NCBI RefSeq assembly: GCF_000411975.1 | Contig: NZ_ASXG01000023.1 | Location: 1-54,583 of the forward strand | DNA length: 54,583 nucleotides | Source: Amycolatopsis orientalis DSM 43388 | GTDB lineage: Bacteria; Actinomycetota; Actinomycetes; Mycobacteriales; Pseudonocardiaceae | Direction of reading: 5' to 3' | Shown: positions 24,586-32,175 of the stretch, piece by piece | Numbering within the stretch: the first letter of the stretch is position 1 | How the letters are laid out: each line of letters begins with the position of its first letter | Position numbers and translations under genes: made by a program | The notes under the pieces: generated by a model | Databases searched by the model: none | Told to the model about the DNA's origin: nothing | The model's input: only the letters and a program-made list of their open reading frames with translations

Positions 24586-24999
24586 ATGAGCGTCAAGATG
24601 TACAGCACCGGAGCCATTGCCGGTGCCGACGTCGCCCAGTACTCAGCAGGCATGATCCTGTCCACAATAGACATTCCCGACCCCGGGTACGCCTACCAGT
24701 TGAGTTTCTTCGGTCAGGTCTGGCTTGCTCCCGGCAGTTCGACGGGGGTGGACGTCACGGTCAAGGACGGCACGAGCCTTGCCGGAAAGATCCTTTCCGA
24801 GATCACCTCTATTGATGGCGGGATGGTTGGCAACCAAGGCGGTCGGATCCCTCGCCCCGTCAGCGGGACCAGTCCGACGCTCACCGGCGGCCGTTCCGTG
24901 TCTCTCGCCATCACCAAATGGAAGGGCGGCAACCTCGACGGCTGGCAGCACGGAAACGAGCAGTTTATCCGCGTGACAGCGTTCCTGACCGCAGCGTAA
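24586..24999 (+). CDS. Small minor tail protein
   Basis: This 137-aa protein starts at ATG 24586. It is predicted to be beta-rich (YAYQLSFFGQVWLAPGSSTG, SVSLAITKWKGGNLDGWQHG, EQFIRVTAFLTAA), like small receptor-binding or tail-tip decoration proteins in actinophages. It follows the tail tip gene and precedes the lysis genes. No specific family is recognised. Confidence 0.62.
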   Translation: MSVKMYSTGAIAGADVAQYSAGMILSTIDIPDPGYAYQLSFFGQVWLAPGSSTGVDVTVKDGTSLAGKILSEITSIDGGMVGNQGGRIPRPVSGTSPTLTGGRSVSLAITKWKGGNLDGWQHGNEQFIRVTAFLTAA

Positions 25000-25012
25000 G
25001 GGGCCAGATCTC

Positions 25013-25330
25013 ATGACGCCCGAATGGCTCGCCGCGCTGGCCGCGTTCCTCGGCCCTGCCACAGGCGCTCTCACCGGACTGCTGACCGCGCGGCGAGCCG
25101 TTCGGACCTCGCGGGCCAGCGCCGATCAGCAAGCTCTGACAGCCCTGCACGCCGGATATCAAGCCCTGCTGAACGACCGAGCCGACCACACCCGCGATGT
25201 GCTCGCCGAGCTGAGCGCTGTGAAAGAAGAACTGATCGCCGTGCGCCAGGAGAACGCGCGGCTGCTCATCGAAGTCGGCGCTCTGCGCGCCCAAATCGGC
25301 CACACCCAACGGCCGGAAACAGCTACATAG
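25013..25330 (+). CDS. Membrane-anchored coiled-coil protein of lysis region
   Basis: This 105-aa protein starts at ATG 25013 after AAGGGG. A single hydrophobic N-terminal segment ([20 protein letters not shown]) is followed by a basic stretch and a long helical region with coiled-coil character ([20 protein letters not shown] to LRAQIGH). Proteins of this shape occur just before endolysin genes in actinophages and resemble DUF2746-type or spanin/holin-like partners. It may anchor lysis components to the membrane. The stop is 14 nt before the endolysin CTG. Confidence 0.6.
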   Translation: MTPEWLAALAAFLGPATGALTGLLTARRAVRTSRASADQQALTALHAGYQALLNDRADHTRDVLAELSAVKEELIAVRQENARLLIEVGALRAQIGHTQRPETAT

Positions 25331-25343
25331 CAAGGATACTTCC

Positions 25344-26306
25344 CTGACTCAGTACGGTATCGACGTCTCGCACTGGAATCCGGTCAGCGACTGGAACGCG
25401 GTGCGCGGCAACGGGATTGAGTTTGCTTCGTTCAAGCTCACCGAGGACACCACCTATACCGACACCACCAGTGCAAGCCGTGTGCCCGCCGCCCGCAATG
25501 CCGGGGTCGTTCCCGGCGGCTATCACTTCGCGCGCCCCGGCAACGTCGGCGGCCAGGCCGAGCACTTCGCGGCGAACCTGCGCGCGGCCGGCCTTCTCGA
25601 CGGCGGCGCGCTCGCCCCGATGCTGGATATGGAAGCCGCGGCTCTGCGGTCCGGCGCGAACGGGTTCGTAGGCGAGTTCATCCGGTGTCTGCGGGAGACA
25701 GCCGGAATCCGCCGCGTGCTCGTGTACGCCAACCTCGATTGGTACCGCAACGTCTTGCGCCCGGACGAGTGGGCCGACGCCGACGTGTTGCTCTGGATCG
25801 CCCGCTACAACGGAGATCCGGGACGGCCCGGATGGGAGCACCCACAGCTGGCGTTGCACCAGCACACTCAGAAGGGCACAGTCCCGGGGATCTCCGGCCA
25901 CGTCGACCGCGACGCAACCGTAGGCAGCTTCACCCTGGCGCAGCTCACCCTCAGCGGCTCCGAGCCGACACCGCCACCCCCTCCGGCTCCTCCGCCCGCC
26001 GCCGGAGGCACGTACACCGTGAGGCCCGGCGACACGCTTTCCGGGATCGCCGTTCGGTTCGGCACGACCGTGTCCGTGCTGACCGCGCTCAACGCGATCA
26101 GCAATCCGAACCTGATCCGTGTCGGGCAAGTGCTCCGGCTGACCGGCTCGCCCGCGAGCGGAGACCGCCAGTATCAGGTCCGTTACGGCGACACCCTTTC
26201 CGCTATCGCGCTCCGCTTCGGCACCACCGTGGCCGCGCTGAGCGCCCGCAACAGAATCGCCAACCCGAACAAGATTCAAGCGGGTCAGTGGCTCTCGCTG
26301 CCCTAA
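25344..26306 (+). CDS. Endolysin: GH25 muramidase with two LysM repeats, CTG start
   Basis: The catalytic domain begins [14 protein letters not shown], the conserved first strand of GH25 (the D of GIDVS is in the active site). It continues with [39 protein letters not shown] and [11 protein letters not shown] Pro-rich linker (about 210-225) leads to two LysM motifs ([20 protein letters not shown] and [19 protein letters not shown]). The only ATG/GTG/TTG in frame (GTG 25401) would remove the first catalytic strand. CTG 25344 is 7 nt after AAGGA and gives 320 aa. It cleaves the glycan strands of the host wall. It is released by the holin encoded just downstream. Confidence 0.88.
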   Translation: MTQYGIDVSHWNPVSDWNAVRGNGIEFASFKLTEDTTYTDTTSASRVPAARNAGVVPGGYHFARPGNVGGQAEHFAANLRAAGLLDGGALAPMLDMEAAALRSGANGFVGEFIRCLRETAGIRRVLVYANLDWYRNVLRPDEWADADVLLWIARYNGDPGRPGWEHPQLALHQHTQKGTVPGISGHVDRDATVGSFTLAQLTLSGSEPTPPPPPAPPPAAGGTYTVRPGDTLSGIAVRFGTTVSVLTALNAISNPNLIRVGQVLRLTGSPASGDRQYQVRYGDTLSAIALRFGTTVAALSARNRIANPNKIQAGQWLSLP

Positions 26307-26461
26307 CCGCCGCACCCGAGAACGCCGGCACTGGCGGGCAGCTTGTGCTGCTGATCCTTGTGGGCTACGCCGCCTGGAAGATCGCCCGCTTGTTCGCGCA
26401 TGTCTACGACACGCTCGACCGCCTTCCGCCCAAACCCGTCAGAGAAGAAGGAGAACAACGC

Positions 26462-26746
26462 ATGTCCCGTTACCCGCTCCGCATCGCCGGATCGGTCGTC
26501 GGTGCCCTCACCGCGGCCGTGTCCGGGCTCGTCGGCTCCGGCCTGTTCACCGCAGACCAGGGCAACGCCGCGACCGGAGTCATCACCGGAGTCATCACTC
26601 TGCTGGCGACCTTCGGTGTGGTCGTTTCCGCAGAGAAGCGGGTCACTCCGCTGATCGATCCGCGAGACCAGGCCGGTGAGCCTCTGGCTCCCGCCTCGGT
26701 TCCCGAGCAGCGCAAGCCGCTGGAATCGGAGCAGCGCTCTGCCTGA
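26462..26746 (+). CDS. Holin (two membrane segments), possible longer form
   Basis: ATG 26462 follows GAAGAAGGAGAA. The 94-aa product has membrane segments at about residues 7-28 (IAGSVVGALTAAVSGLVGSG) and 38-58 (GVITGVITLLATFGVVVSA), then a charged tail. This is the shape of a holin and it follows the endolysin. The same frame is open upstream through another membrane segment (LVLLILVGYAAWKIARLFAH, 26345-26404) back to GTG 26288 inside the endolysin gene. A longer protein of up to 152 aa, perhaps an antiholin, could therefore be made from an earlier start. The short form has by far the better ribosome-binding site. Confidence 0.72.
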   Translation: MSRYPLRIAGSVVGALTAAVSGLVGSGLFTADQGNAATGVITGVITLLATFGVVVSAEKRVTPLIDPRDQAGEPLAPASVPEQRKPLESEQRSA

Positions 26747-26921
26747 CGCGACGGCCAGCCCGGTTGCGCTGGAAGTGGGCTCCGCGCTGACCTCGGCCGA
26801 GCTCGCCGCCGTCCACGCTGCGGCCGACGCCGAAGACAATCTCCCGCTCACCGACTACCAGCGGGATCGGCTCCGCCAGATCTTTAAACCCGCCGTGCGC
26901 CGGATGCAAACCCAGACCTAG
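26739..26921 (+). CDS. Small protein after holin, possible CTG start
   Basis: This frame ends at TAG 26919 and encodes a compact acidic-to-basic peptide: VGSALTSAELAAVHAAADAE, then LPLTDYQRDRLRQIFKPAVR. CTG 26739 has GGAG 7 nt upstream and overlaps the holin stop, giving 60 aa. GTG 26775 (48 aa) has a weaker site. GTG 26676 would overlap the holin by 70 nt. The ordered look of the C-terminal part supports a real gene; the function is unknown. Confidence 0.5.
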   Translation: MPDATASPVALEVGSALTSAELAAVHAAADAEDNLPLTDYQRDRLRQIFKPAVRRMQTQT

Positions 26922-26933
26922 GACAGACGACAA

Positions 26934-26970
26934 GCGGCCCCCGGCACTCGCTCCGAGTGCCGGGGGCCGC
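26934..26970. terminator. Bidirectional terminator between lysis genes and integrase
   Basis: A perfect 17-bp stem (26934-26950 with 26954-26970) with a 3-nt loop lies between convergent genes. Outer bases (ACGACA / TGTCGT) can extend the pairing. It would stop both the late transcript and the integrase transcript. Confidence 0.85.
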
Positions 26971-26987
26971 ATTCTGTCGTTACGGGG

Positions 26988-28715
26988 TCACGCCACCGCG
27001 TCGTCCTCCATCTCGTAATCCACACCAGGTATCTGCGCAGGCTTTCCAAGCCATGACATGCGGATGTGGTCGGGGTTGAACGGGGCCGCGCCTCCCGTCG
27101 TCGGCAGCAACCGGGGCCGGACCAGCGCCCGGATTACCTCGCGCTTCTGCCTGACGGACAGCGTCTCCCAGACTGCGGCGGCATCCGGCCCGACCAGCTT
27201 CGCTACCGCAGGAGCCACGCCGAGCTGGCGGGCACGCGCCTCGGCGTCCCTGATCCTGGGCAGAAGCTTCTGCTCGATCCGCGCAAGCCGCTCCGGAGAC
27301 AGTTCGCCTTCCGAAGCCTTGTCGGTGAACCCGTCCAACCTTGCCCGGAGATCTTGAGCCAGCTGGACCGCCTCGGTCAGTTCCTTGGCCTGCCCCTCGT
27401 ATCGGAACAGCTCCTGAGACTCATCCGAGGACAACCGACGCAACACCCGCTCGACCACTACCGAGTCTGCCTTTGCCATGTTCCGCACCACGTGCCCCTT
27501 GTTGCAGCGGTACGTCATCTTGCCTTTACGCCGGGAAGTGGAAACCCCGGTGTCGCACTTGCCGCACAGCATGATGCCCGTCAGCAGATACTTGACCCGG
27601 TCGCCGTCCTTGACGTTCTCCCGGTTGGGATTGCCGAGCGCCGCGACCACGTTGTAGTGCTCTTCCTCGGTGATGATCTCGTCCCACGTGCCTTTGCCGA
27701 CCACCTTGCCCTGGAAGACCCGCAGACCGGCCAATGCCGGGTTCAGTCCGATATTCCTCACCTTCCCCGCGCTCCACTTGCCCGGCAACGGGTGAGCCCA
27801 CTGGCCTTTGTTCAAGTCCTTGGCGACCTGGGACGCCGACTCGGTGCGCAGTCGCACCAGCGCCTCATAAGCTGAGTCGACCTGTTCCGGTGTCAAGCTC
27901 GCGATGAACTTGGCCCACCCTTCCGCGTCCAGTGACAGCGCATAGAGCTTTTTCACATGGTCAGCGCGCCATTGTGTTGCCCTCGCGCAGGGCACGCCGT
28001 GCTCCTCAAGCTCTCTGGCAAGCGCCGATTCGTTGCGCGTTTCAATCAGGGTGCGGACGATCGCACGAGCAAATTCGCACGTGGTCTCATCAATCTCCCG
28101 GAGCGCCTCGCCGGTGTTCTGGTCGTAGAGGATCCGGTACCCGTAGGACAGCGGCCCAGCCCAGAGCCCGGAGGCGGCACGGTCCCTGACGCCGCGCAGG
28201 ACCCGCTTGCGCAGTTTTTCGGACTCGCGTTCCGCGTCAACCGCATCCTCGGCCGTGGCGATCCGGTCGTCAGGGTCGTTCATGTCATAGACCCGGTCGT
28301 CATAAGCCCAGTAGCCGCCGACCTTCACGAGGATCTTGCGCAGCCGCACGAACACGTCAAGCTCACGCTGCGCCCGGCTGTTCTCCCACGTCCACAGACA
28401 GTTCGCCGCGCCGGTGGCGAGCAGCCTCAGCGCTTCTTCGTAGTCGTCGCGCGTCTCCGTCGCGTACCGCGACGCGGACAGGTCGTTGTCCACCAGAACC
28501 GCCACAATTGTGGCCCCGACCTGCTCACACCACTGACGCCCATACGCAATTTGCGACGCTACCGAGATCTTGCGGCCCTTGCTGTCGCTCGACGCACGCG
28601 CATAGATCACGACTCGCAACCGGACATCTTCACCCGCAGCTGCCTTCATCAGCCGACGCGTCAATGCCTTACCCACGGAAGTACCCCCAGCAGCTAGCCG
28701 GGTGTCGGTCACCAT
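26988..28715 (-). CDS. Large serine integrase
   Basis: This 575-aa protein starts at ATG 28715. The resolvase domain has RVVIYARASSDSKGRKISVA, with S42 the expected catalytic nucleophile, and DLSASRYATETRDDYEEALR. The recombinase domain follows (GPLSYGYRILYD, NESALARELEEHGVP). A zinc ribbon follows (LCGKCDTGVSTSRRKGKMTY, then RCNKGH), and a coiled-coil segment (QAKELTEAVQLAQDLRARLD) lies before the C-terminus. This is the full layout of phage serine integrases, which recombine attP with attB without host factors. It is convergent with the late genes, and its 5' end faces the host junction, where attR is expected. The cognate directionality factor is not in the window. Confidence 0.95.
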   Translation of the reverse strand: MVTDTRLAAGGTSVGKALTRRLMKAAAGEDVRLRVVIYARASSDSKGRKISVASQIAYGRQWCEQVGATIVAVLVDNDLSASRYATETRDDYEEALRLLATGAANCLWTWENSRAQRELDVFVRLRKILVKVGGYWAYDDRVYDMNDPDDRIATAEDAVDAERESEKLRKRVLRGVRDRAASGLWAGPLSYGYRILYDQNTGEALREIDETTCEFARAIVRTLIETRNESALARELEEHGVPCARATQWRADHVKKLYALSLDAEGWAKFIASLTPEQVDSAYEALVRLRTESASQVAKDLNKGQWAHPLPGKWSAGKVRNIGLNPALAGLRVFQGKVVGKGTWDEIITEEEHYNVVAALGNPNRENVKDGDRVKYLLTGIMLCGKCDTGVSTSRRKGKMTYRCNKGHVVRNMAKADSVVVERVLRRLSSDESQELFRYEGQAKELTEAVQLAQDLRARLDGFTDKASEGELSPERLARIEQKLLPRIRDAEARARQLGVAPAVAKLVGPDAAAVWETLSVRQKREVIRALVRPRLLPTTGGAAPFNPDHIRMSWLGKPAQIPGVDYEMEDDAVA

Positions 28716-28840
28716 TGGACCCTGTATCGACGGTGCCCATCCTATCCGGCAACCCGCTGGTCAGAGTCCCGACCAGCGGCTGAGGACCGCTCTCAGGCAG
28801 ATATAGGGTGCTGCCCCGACCGTCGCTCTCGGCAGGGCTA
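28716..28840. other. Prophage-host junction region (attR candidate)
   Basis: This stretch lies between the integrase start and an intrinsic terminator that has no + strand gene before it. It contains a 9-bp inverted repeat, CCGCTGGTC / GACCAGCGG (28754-28762, 28771-28779), of the size seen in serine-integrase att arms. Two + frames end here (TGA 28781 and TAG 28803) and could be the displaced tail of an interrupted host gene. Without the left junction the core cannot be fixed. Confidence 0.4.
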
Positions 28841-28880
28841 GCCTGGATCTGCGAACCCGCAGGTCCAGGCCCCTTTTTTA
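28841..28880 (+). terminator. Canonical intrinsic terminator with T-tract
   Basis: A 13-bp stem with one G-T wobble (28841-28853 with 28858-28870) and a 4-nt loop is followed by CCCTTTTTT. It is the most canonical rho-independent terminator in the window, yet no + strand gene precedes it. It probably belongs to the host gene split by the prophage. Confidence 0.8.
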
Positions 28881-29046
28881 TGGTTGCTGCGCTCATGGCT
28901 AGGGAACGTAAGTTGCAAAGCAGCTAAGCGTGCCTTGACAAGCACCCACCGCCCGCAGGGAGGCTTCGTATCGGGGTGCAGGGCGGGGGCTGGGTGCCTC
29001 GATGGGTGGGTGCAGCGGCTGCGGCCGTGGGGGTGGGGCGTGAGGG

Positions 29047-29088
29047 GGACCCTGGGGGAATCTGAGTACGTGAGGGTGGCCCTCACGT
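29047..29088. repeat. Palindromic intergenic element
   Basis: A stretch GTGAGGGGGACCCTGGGGGA is followed by a perfect 9-bp hairpin, ACGTGAGGG-TGG-CCCTCACGT (29068-29088). A related stretch (GTGAAGGGCTCCTTGAGGGA) lies at about 54511. These look like members of a dispersed intergenic family. Confidence 0.45.
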
Positions 29089-29095
29089 GCGGCGA

Positions 29096-29142
29096 TGTCA
29101 ACTTGGGTTGACATGAGCGCGGTGTCAATCTAGGTTGACACT
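29096..29142 (+). promoter_or_regulatory. Twin-operator leaderless promoter
   Basis: Two 18-bp inverted repeats, TGTCAACTTGGGTTGACA (29096-29113) and TGTCAATCTAGGTTGACA (29123-29140), are 27 bp apart centre to centre. TTGACA (29108-29113) and TAGGTT (29131-29136) form a promoter with 17-bp spacing whose -35 and -10 lie inside the two operators. Transcription would start at or beside ATG 29143. Autorepression by the HTH protein encoded first is the simplest reading. Confidence 0.75.
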
Positions 29143-29352
29143 ATGACGGAAGCGACGGATTTGGCCGCTCGCGCCGGTGACCGGGATCCCCGGGTGGGGC
29201 TTCGGGCGGTGGCGGCGCTGAGGCGGTTGCTTGAGCAGTTGGAGGCGGTGCAGGTGCGCAGCGCGCGCATGCACGGCTGGTCTTGGCAGGACATCGCGGC
29301 CGAGTTGGGGGTCAGTCGGCAGGCCGTGCACAAGAAGTACGGGAGGCATTGA
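29143..29352 (+). CDS. Small helix-turn-helix protein
   Basis: This 69-aa protein starts at ATG 29143 with no room for a Shine-Dalgarno, so the mRNA is probably leaderless. The C-terminal half is a helix-turn-helix (WQDIAAELGVSRQAVHKKYG). The N-terminal half is an amphipathic helix (LRAVAALRRLLEQLEAVQVR) that may dimerise. The stop overlaps the ATG of the ClpN gene. It most likely binds the twin operators upstream and controls this two-gene operon. Confidence 0.8.
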   Translation: MTEATDLAARAGDRDPRVGLRAVAALRRLLEQLEAVQVRSARMHGWSWQDIAAELGVSRQAVHKKYGRH

Positions 29353-29885
29353 TGTTCGAGAAGTTCACCCATGACGCCCGGAGAGCGGTGGTCGAGGCGC
29401 AGGCGGCGGCGCACGAAGCGGGGGCGCGCGAGATTTCCGCGGAGGCCGTTTTCGCTGGGCTGGCCCGCAACGAGAACGGTGAGGCCGTGCGGCTGCTGAA
29501 GATTCTCGGGGTCTCGCGCGAGGACGTCTTCGCGGAGCTTGCCCGAGTGCGCCGCCGGGGCGGGATCAGTGACGCCGATGCCGAAGCGCTCAACGAGTTC
29601 GGCATCGACGTCGATCAGATTGTCGAGCGGATTGAGCAGACGCACGGGCCGGGTGCGCTCGCGCAGGCGAGCCGGCCTACCAAGCGCAATCATTTGCCGT
29701 TCACCGAGGACGCGAAGAACGCGCTGCAGATGAGCGTCCGGGAAGCCCATGAGCTTGGCGACAAGCATCTCGGGCAGGAGCATTTGCTGCTCGCACTGGT
29801 GAAACAACGCGGTCCGGTGGCGGATTTCCTTGCGGCGCGCGGGATCGACTACCCGGCGGTCCGGCAGGCCGTCGGCAAACGCTAA
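29352..29885 (+). CDS. Clp N-terminal domain protein
   Basis: This 177-aa protein starts at ATG 29352 (SD GGGAGG). It contains two Clp-N repeats, the first starting MFEKFTHDARRAVVEAQAAA and the second LPFTEDAKNALQMSVREAHE, GDKHLGQEHLLLALVKQRG. There is no AAA+ ATPase. The Clp-N fold of ClpC/ClpA binds adaptors and substrates, so a free-standing domain may bind substrates or modulate ClpC. Its coupling with a self-repressing HTH gene suggests a stress-linked unit. It ends convergently with the yczE-type gene (4-nt overlap). Confidence 0.82.
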   Translation: MFEKFTHDARRAVVEAQAAAHEAGAREISAEAVFAGLARNENGEAVRLLKILGVSREDVFAELARVRRRGGISDADAEALNEFGIDVDQIVERIEQTHGPGALAQASRPTKRNHLPFTEDAKNALQMSVREAHELGDKHLGQEHLLLALVKQRGPVADFLAARGIDYPAVRQAVGKR

Positions 29886-30523
29886 TGCTGTTCTTGCTGG
29901 TCCGTCCCGGTGCGCCACGTGACAATCGGGAGCAGGGCTTGGGTCAGCGGACCGATGCTGAGGGCGTACAGCACGGTTCCGATCCCGACCGTGCCGCCGA
30001 GCAGCCAGCCCGCGGCCAGGACCAGTATCTCGATGCCGGTCCGGACCAGGCGGACGGACCAGCCGGTGCGGGCATGCAGGCCGGTCATCAGCCCGTCGCG
30101 CGGGCCGGGGCCGAGGCGGGTGCCGACGTACACCGCGGTCGCGACGGCGTTCAGGACTACGCCGCCGACCAGCAGCAGGATCTGCCAGACGAGCACGTGC
30201 TGGTCCGGTAGCACGGCGCGTACCGCGTCCACTGCCACGGCGATCACCGCGATGTTCGCGACGGTGCCGATGCCGGGGCGCTGGCGCAGCGGAATCCACA
30301 GCAGCAGCACGAAAACCGCGACGACCGCGCTGATGGTGCCGAACGTCAGGCCGGTGATCTTGGTCAGGCCGTCGTTCAGCACGTCCCACGGGTCGAGGCC
30401 GAGGTGGGCGCGGGTGAGCATGGCCATGCTCGCGCCGTAGAGCGCGAGGCCGGCGAGCAGCTGGACGCCCCGGCGCGCGGGGGCTCGGCGGATGGTGAGG
30501 GGACTGAGGTCGGTAACTGCCAC
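29882..30523 (-). CDS. YczE/YitT-like membrane protein
   Basis: This 213-aa protein starts at GTG 30523, preceded closely by GGAGAA. About five membrane segments are visible, with RRGVQLLAGLALYGASMAML, then HLGLDPWDVLNDGLTKITGL and GTRLGPGPRDGLMTGLHART. The LGLDPWDVL and GPGPRDGLM motifs are typical of the YczE family of unknown transport function. It is divergent from a MocR regulator, an arrangement repeatedly seen for yczE-type genes. That regulator probably controls it. Confidence 0.82.
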   Translation of the reverse strand: MAVTDLSPLTIRRAPARRGVQLLAGLALYGASMAMLTRAHLGLDPWDVLNDGLTKITGLTFGTISAVVAVFVLLLWIPLRQRPGIGTVANIAVIAVAVDAVRAVLPDQHVLVWQILLLVGGVVLNAVATAVYVGTRLGPGPRDGLMTGLHARTGWSVRLVRTGIEILVLAAGWLLGGTVGIGTVLYALSIGPLTQALLPIVTWRTGTDQQEQH

Positions 30524-30584
30524 TTCTCCACTATTGGCGACCACTGGCCTGATATTCCATGGCCAATGTCGGATAATTGGCCTT
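30524..30584. promoter_or_regulatory. Divergent yczE-MocR operator region
   Basis: Four copies of an (A/G)YTGGCC-like hexamer in both orientations are packed here (ATTGGCG, ACTGGCC, GGCCAAT, ATTGGCC). GATAAT (30572-30577) is a -10 box whose start point would fall at MocR ATG 30585, so that mRNA is leaderless. Repeated half-sites fit the direct-repeat binding known for MocR proteins. Confidence 0.6.
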
Positions 30585-32024
30585 ATGGAACCTCTCGGTG
30601 GACGCATCTCGGGACGCAGATTGGCCACATTGCTGGGGGAATGGCGGCAGCGTGGCTCCCGGCAGGGGGCGTCCGATCTCGCCGCGGCGGTCGAGTTGCA
30701 CGTGCTCGACGGGCAGTTGCCGATCGGGACGCGGCTGCCCGCCGAGCGCGAACTCGCCGACGCGCTCGGCGTCAGCCGCACGCTCATCGGCGCGGCCCTC
30801 GACCGGCTCCGCGCGGACGGCCTCGTCGCCAGCCGGCGCGGAGCTGGGTCGTGGGTCGCCGGGGTGGGGAACCGCGACGAGGCCGAGGCGGTCCGCGACG
30901 ACCTTCTCGACCTCGCGCGGGCCGCGCCGCCCGCGATACCGGGGCTGATGGCCGCGTTCGACACCGCTCGGCGTGATCTGGTCGAGTACGTCAGCGGCAA
31001 CGGCTATCTCACCGGTGGCCTCCCCCGGCTGCGTGAGCGGATCGCCGAGCGCTACACCGCGCGCGGCCTGCCGACTTCGCCGGACCAGGTGCTGGTGACC
31101 TCCGGCGCGTACTCCGCTTTCGTGCTCTGCCTGCGGATGCTGACCGGGCCGGGCGACCGGGTGCTGCTCGAACAGCCGACGTATCCGAACGCGATCGACG
31201 CCGTCCGCGCGCAGCACGCGTTGCCGGTGCCGGTCGCGCTCGATCCGGTGCGCGGCTGGGACCTGCCCGGGATCGAGGCCGCGCTGCGCCAGGCCGCGCC
31301 CCGGTTCGGCTATCTCGTGGTGGACTTCCAGAACCCGACCGGGCTCCGGCTCGACGCCGCCGGCCGCGAACGGCTCGGCGGCCTGCTCACCCGGTCGCGG
31401 ACGCCGGTCGTGGTCGACGAATCGTTGGTGGAACTGGATTACGAAGGCGACCCGGTGGACGGTCCGCCGCCGCTCGCCGCGTTCGGCGGGGATCTGGTGC
31501 TGACCGTCGGCTCGGCGGCGAAATCGCAGTGGGGCGGGTTGCGGCTGGGCTGGATCCGGGCGTCGACGGACGTGCTGGACCGGCTGCAGTCCTCGCGGTT
31601 CGCGGTCGATCTCGGCGCGCCGGTGTTCGACCAGCTCGTGCTGGCCGCGTTGCTGGAACCCGAGGGCTACGAGGTGCTTGCCCGGCGCCGCACGGAATTC
31701 CGGGAGCAGCGGGACATCACGGTCGCGGCGCTGCGCAAGTACTGTCCGGAATGGACATTCGAGGTGCCGGCCGGCGGATTGTCGGTGTGGTGCCGGTTGC
31801 CGGAACCGATGAGCACGCGGCTGGCGGTGTCGGCGGCGAACCACGGGGTGCAGATCGCGCCCGGGTCGAGGTTCGGGGTGCACGGCGGAATGGAACGCTG
31901 GCTGCGGCTGCCGTTCGGGCTTCCGCGCGAGCAGTTGCCGGAGGCGGTGCGGCGGGTGAGCGCGGCGGCGGCTTCGGTGCGCGGCTGCGCGGATGTGCCT
32001 GCGGAACGGATTTCGGTGACGTAG
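30585..32024 (+). CDS. MocR-family PLP-dependent regulator
   Basis: This 479-aa protein starts at ATG 30585. An N-terminal GntR winged helix (residues about 30-90: GTRLPAERELADALGVSRTL) is joined to a fold-type I aminotransferase domain. PLP-site residues are visible: QNPTG (249-253), D278 in VVVDESLVEL, and K313 in SAAKSQWGGLR. MocR proteins sense PLP or amino-acid ligands through this domain. It is divergent from the yczE-type transporter, so control of that gene is the simplest hypothesis. A strong hairpin follows about 100 nt downstream. Confidence 0.9.
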   Translation: MEPLGGRISGRRLATLLGEWRQRGSRQGASDLAAAVELHVLDGQLPIGTRLPAERELADALGVSRTLIGAALDRLRADGLVASRRGAGSWVAGVGNRDEAEAVRDDLLDLARAAPPAIPGLMAAFDTARRDLVEYVSGNGYLTGGLPRLRERIAERYTARGLPTSPDQVLVTSGAYSAFVLCLRMLTGPGDRVLLEQPTYPNAIDAVRAQHALPVPVALDPVRGWDLPGIEAALRQAAPRFGYLVVDFQNPTGLRLDAAGRERLGGLLTRSRTPVVVDESLVELDYEGDPVDGPPPLAAFGGDLVLTVGSAAKSQWGGLRLGWIRASTDVLDRLQSSRFAVDLGAPVFDQLVLAALLEPEGYEVLARRRTEFREQRDITVAALRKYCPEWTFEVPAGGLSVWCRLPEPMSTRLAVSAANHGVQIAPGSRFGVHGGMERWLRLPFGLPREQLPEAVRRVSAAAASVRGCADVPAERISVT

Positions 32025-32126
32025 CGCGGTTTTCTTCCCGAAAAGTGAACAGCCGGTGCACCGGATGGGATCCAGCCACTCCAGGGAGGGTGGCGGTCAC
32101 CTGTCCGGCGCACCGGCCGATCGTCC

Positions 32127-32175
32127 GAGGCGCTTCCCGGCACAGCCCCTCGAAGTGCCGGGAAGCGCCCTCGGT
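32127..32175. terminator. Hairpin terminator downstream of MocR
   Basis: A 14-bp perfect stem (32129-32142 with 32156-32169), extended by CCGAG/CTCGG around a one-base bulge, has a 13-nt loop. It could end both the MocR transcript and the possible minus-strand gene 32176-32334. Confidence 0.65.

Larger units (their letters stand above)
1..28840. mobile_element. Siphovirus-type prophage, right part
   Basis: The + strand gene order is terminase, portal, MuF-like protein, scaffold, P22-like capsid, connectors, tail tube, frameshifted tail chaperones, tape measure, tail tip, endolysin and holin. A convergent serine integrase follows. This is the canonical order of long-tailed actinophages. The left end is outside the window. 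The right junction is placed between the integrase start (28715) and an orphan intrinsic terminator at 28841, and no att core could be defined. The structural genes look intact. Two blocks (6.5-10.4 kb and 16.6-17.7 kb) are not phage structural genes. Confidence 0.9.

Noticed and set aside
28841..28870. T arm of a tRNA gene used as att site
   Set aside because: The loop is AACC within a 13-bp stem followed by T6; there is no TTCRANY loop, acceptor stem or anticodon arm.
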